Positions 12,858-13,021 of a stretch of 13,021 nucleotides of DNA are shown piece after piece. A program made the translations under genes and the position numbers. The first letter of the stretch is position 1, and every line of letters starts with the position of its first letter. The notes under the pieces are model-generated. The model searched no databases and was not told the origin of the DNA. It was given only the letters and a program-made list of their open reading frames with translations. Location of the stretch: contig CALAEV010000023.1 in NCBI GenBank assembly GCA_937892525.1, forward strand, positions 1 through 13,021, given 5' to 3'. Source of the stretch: an uncultured Clostridia bacterium (GTDB taxonomy: Bacteria; Bacillota; Clostridia; Oscillospirales; Acutalibacteraceae).

Positions 12858-13021
12858 TTAAACTGCTCTTTCAACCTTACCTGAACGAAGGCAACGAGTA
12901 CAAGCATAAACTCTCTTAGGAGAGCCGTTTACAACTGCTTTAACTCTTTTTACGTTTGGTTTCCAAGTTCTGTTTGAACGTCTGTGTGAGTGAGAAACCT
13001 TGATGCCGAAAGCAACGTCTT
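12858..13021 (-). CDS. rpmB: 50S ribosomal protein L28, C-terminal part
   Basis: The gene enters from beyond the right edge. The visible 54 codons read DVAFGIKVSHSHRRSNRTWK, then PNVKRVKAVVNGSPKRV and YACTRCLRSGKVERAV, and stop at 12860-12858. This is the conserved L28 core and C-terminus. The CxxC-type pair (CTRC) is the second half of the zinc-binding motif found in zinc-form L28; the N-terminal pair would lie outside the window. L28 binds 23S rRNA in the 50S subunit. In Firmicutes it is often monocistronic, in line with the terminator that follows directly. Confidence 0.96.
   Translation of the reverse strand, partial: DVAFGIKVSHSHRRSNRTWKPNVKRVKAVVNGSPKRVYACTRCLRSGKVERAV

Overview
The window looks like chromosomal DNA from a low-GC, Gram-positive anaerobe of the Clostridia; an Oscillospirales/Ruminococcaceae-like gut organism is my inference. 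The support is A/T-rich codon use, strong AGGAG-type ribosome binding sites, TTGACA/TATAAT promoters, a CIRCE operator in front of groESL, a Bacillus-type MazF, a secreted YabE-like G5/3D protein, lipoproteins with Gram-positive lipoboxes, and several intergenic hairpin repeats. No tRNA, rRNA, CRISPR array, transposase or integrase gene is visible.

Layout: (1) 1-335 holds the 3' end of rpsI (ribosomal protein S9) with its terminator, followed by a second copy of the last 18 bp of rpsI and a second, similar terminator. (2) 356-1546 is azlCD, a branched-chain amino acid exporter operon with its own promoter and a TTG start, ending in a long repeat-derived hairpin. (3) 1547-3287 is a long A/T-rich intergenic region, a strong promoter, a ~120-nt leader, and a secreted G5/3D-domain cell-wall protein with its terminator. 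(4) 3327-5830 holds nnrDE (NAD(P)HX repair), a small lipoprotein and a stand-alone mazF. This resembles the acpS-nnr-lipoprotein-alr-mazE-mazF neighbourhood of other Firmicutes, but alr and mazE are absent. (5) 5842-8047 is an intergenic repeat, the CIRCE-controlled groES-groEL operon and its terminator. (6) 8043-12719 is an accessory segment of membrane and surface proteins: a five-TM protein with an acidic C-terminal domain, then a five-gene operon (DUF2975 membrane protein, YozG-like HTH regulator, three small unrecognised membrane-anchored or membrane proteins), then a convergent lipoprotein gene. (7) 12807-13021 is the 3' part of rpmB (ribosomal protein L28) on the minus strand with its terminator.

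The most interesting part is the accessory segment. Two promoters (one for the five-TM protein, one for the DUF2975 operon) share a nearly identical 35-bp upstream element. It is built from three alternating TTGTAA/TTACAA half-sites, and both promoters have a TTGACA-N17-TATTTT core. The same terminator hairpin occurs at both ends of the five-gene operon plus lipoprotein block, with a base-pair-compensated relative in the middle. This suggests a small, co-regulated membrane-protein system, possibly controlled by the YozG-like repressor encoded in the operon. Its function cannot be read from the sequence.
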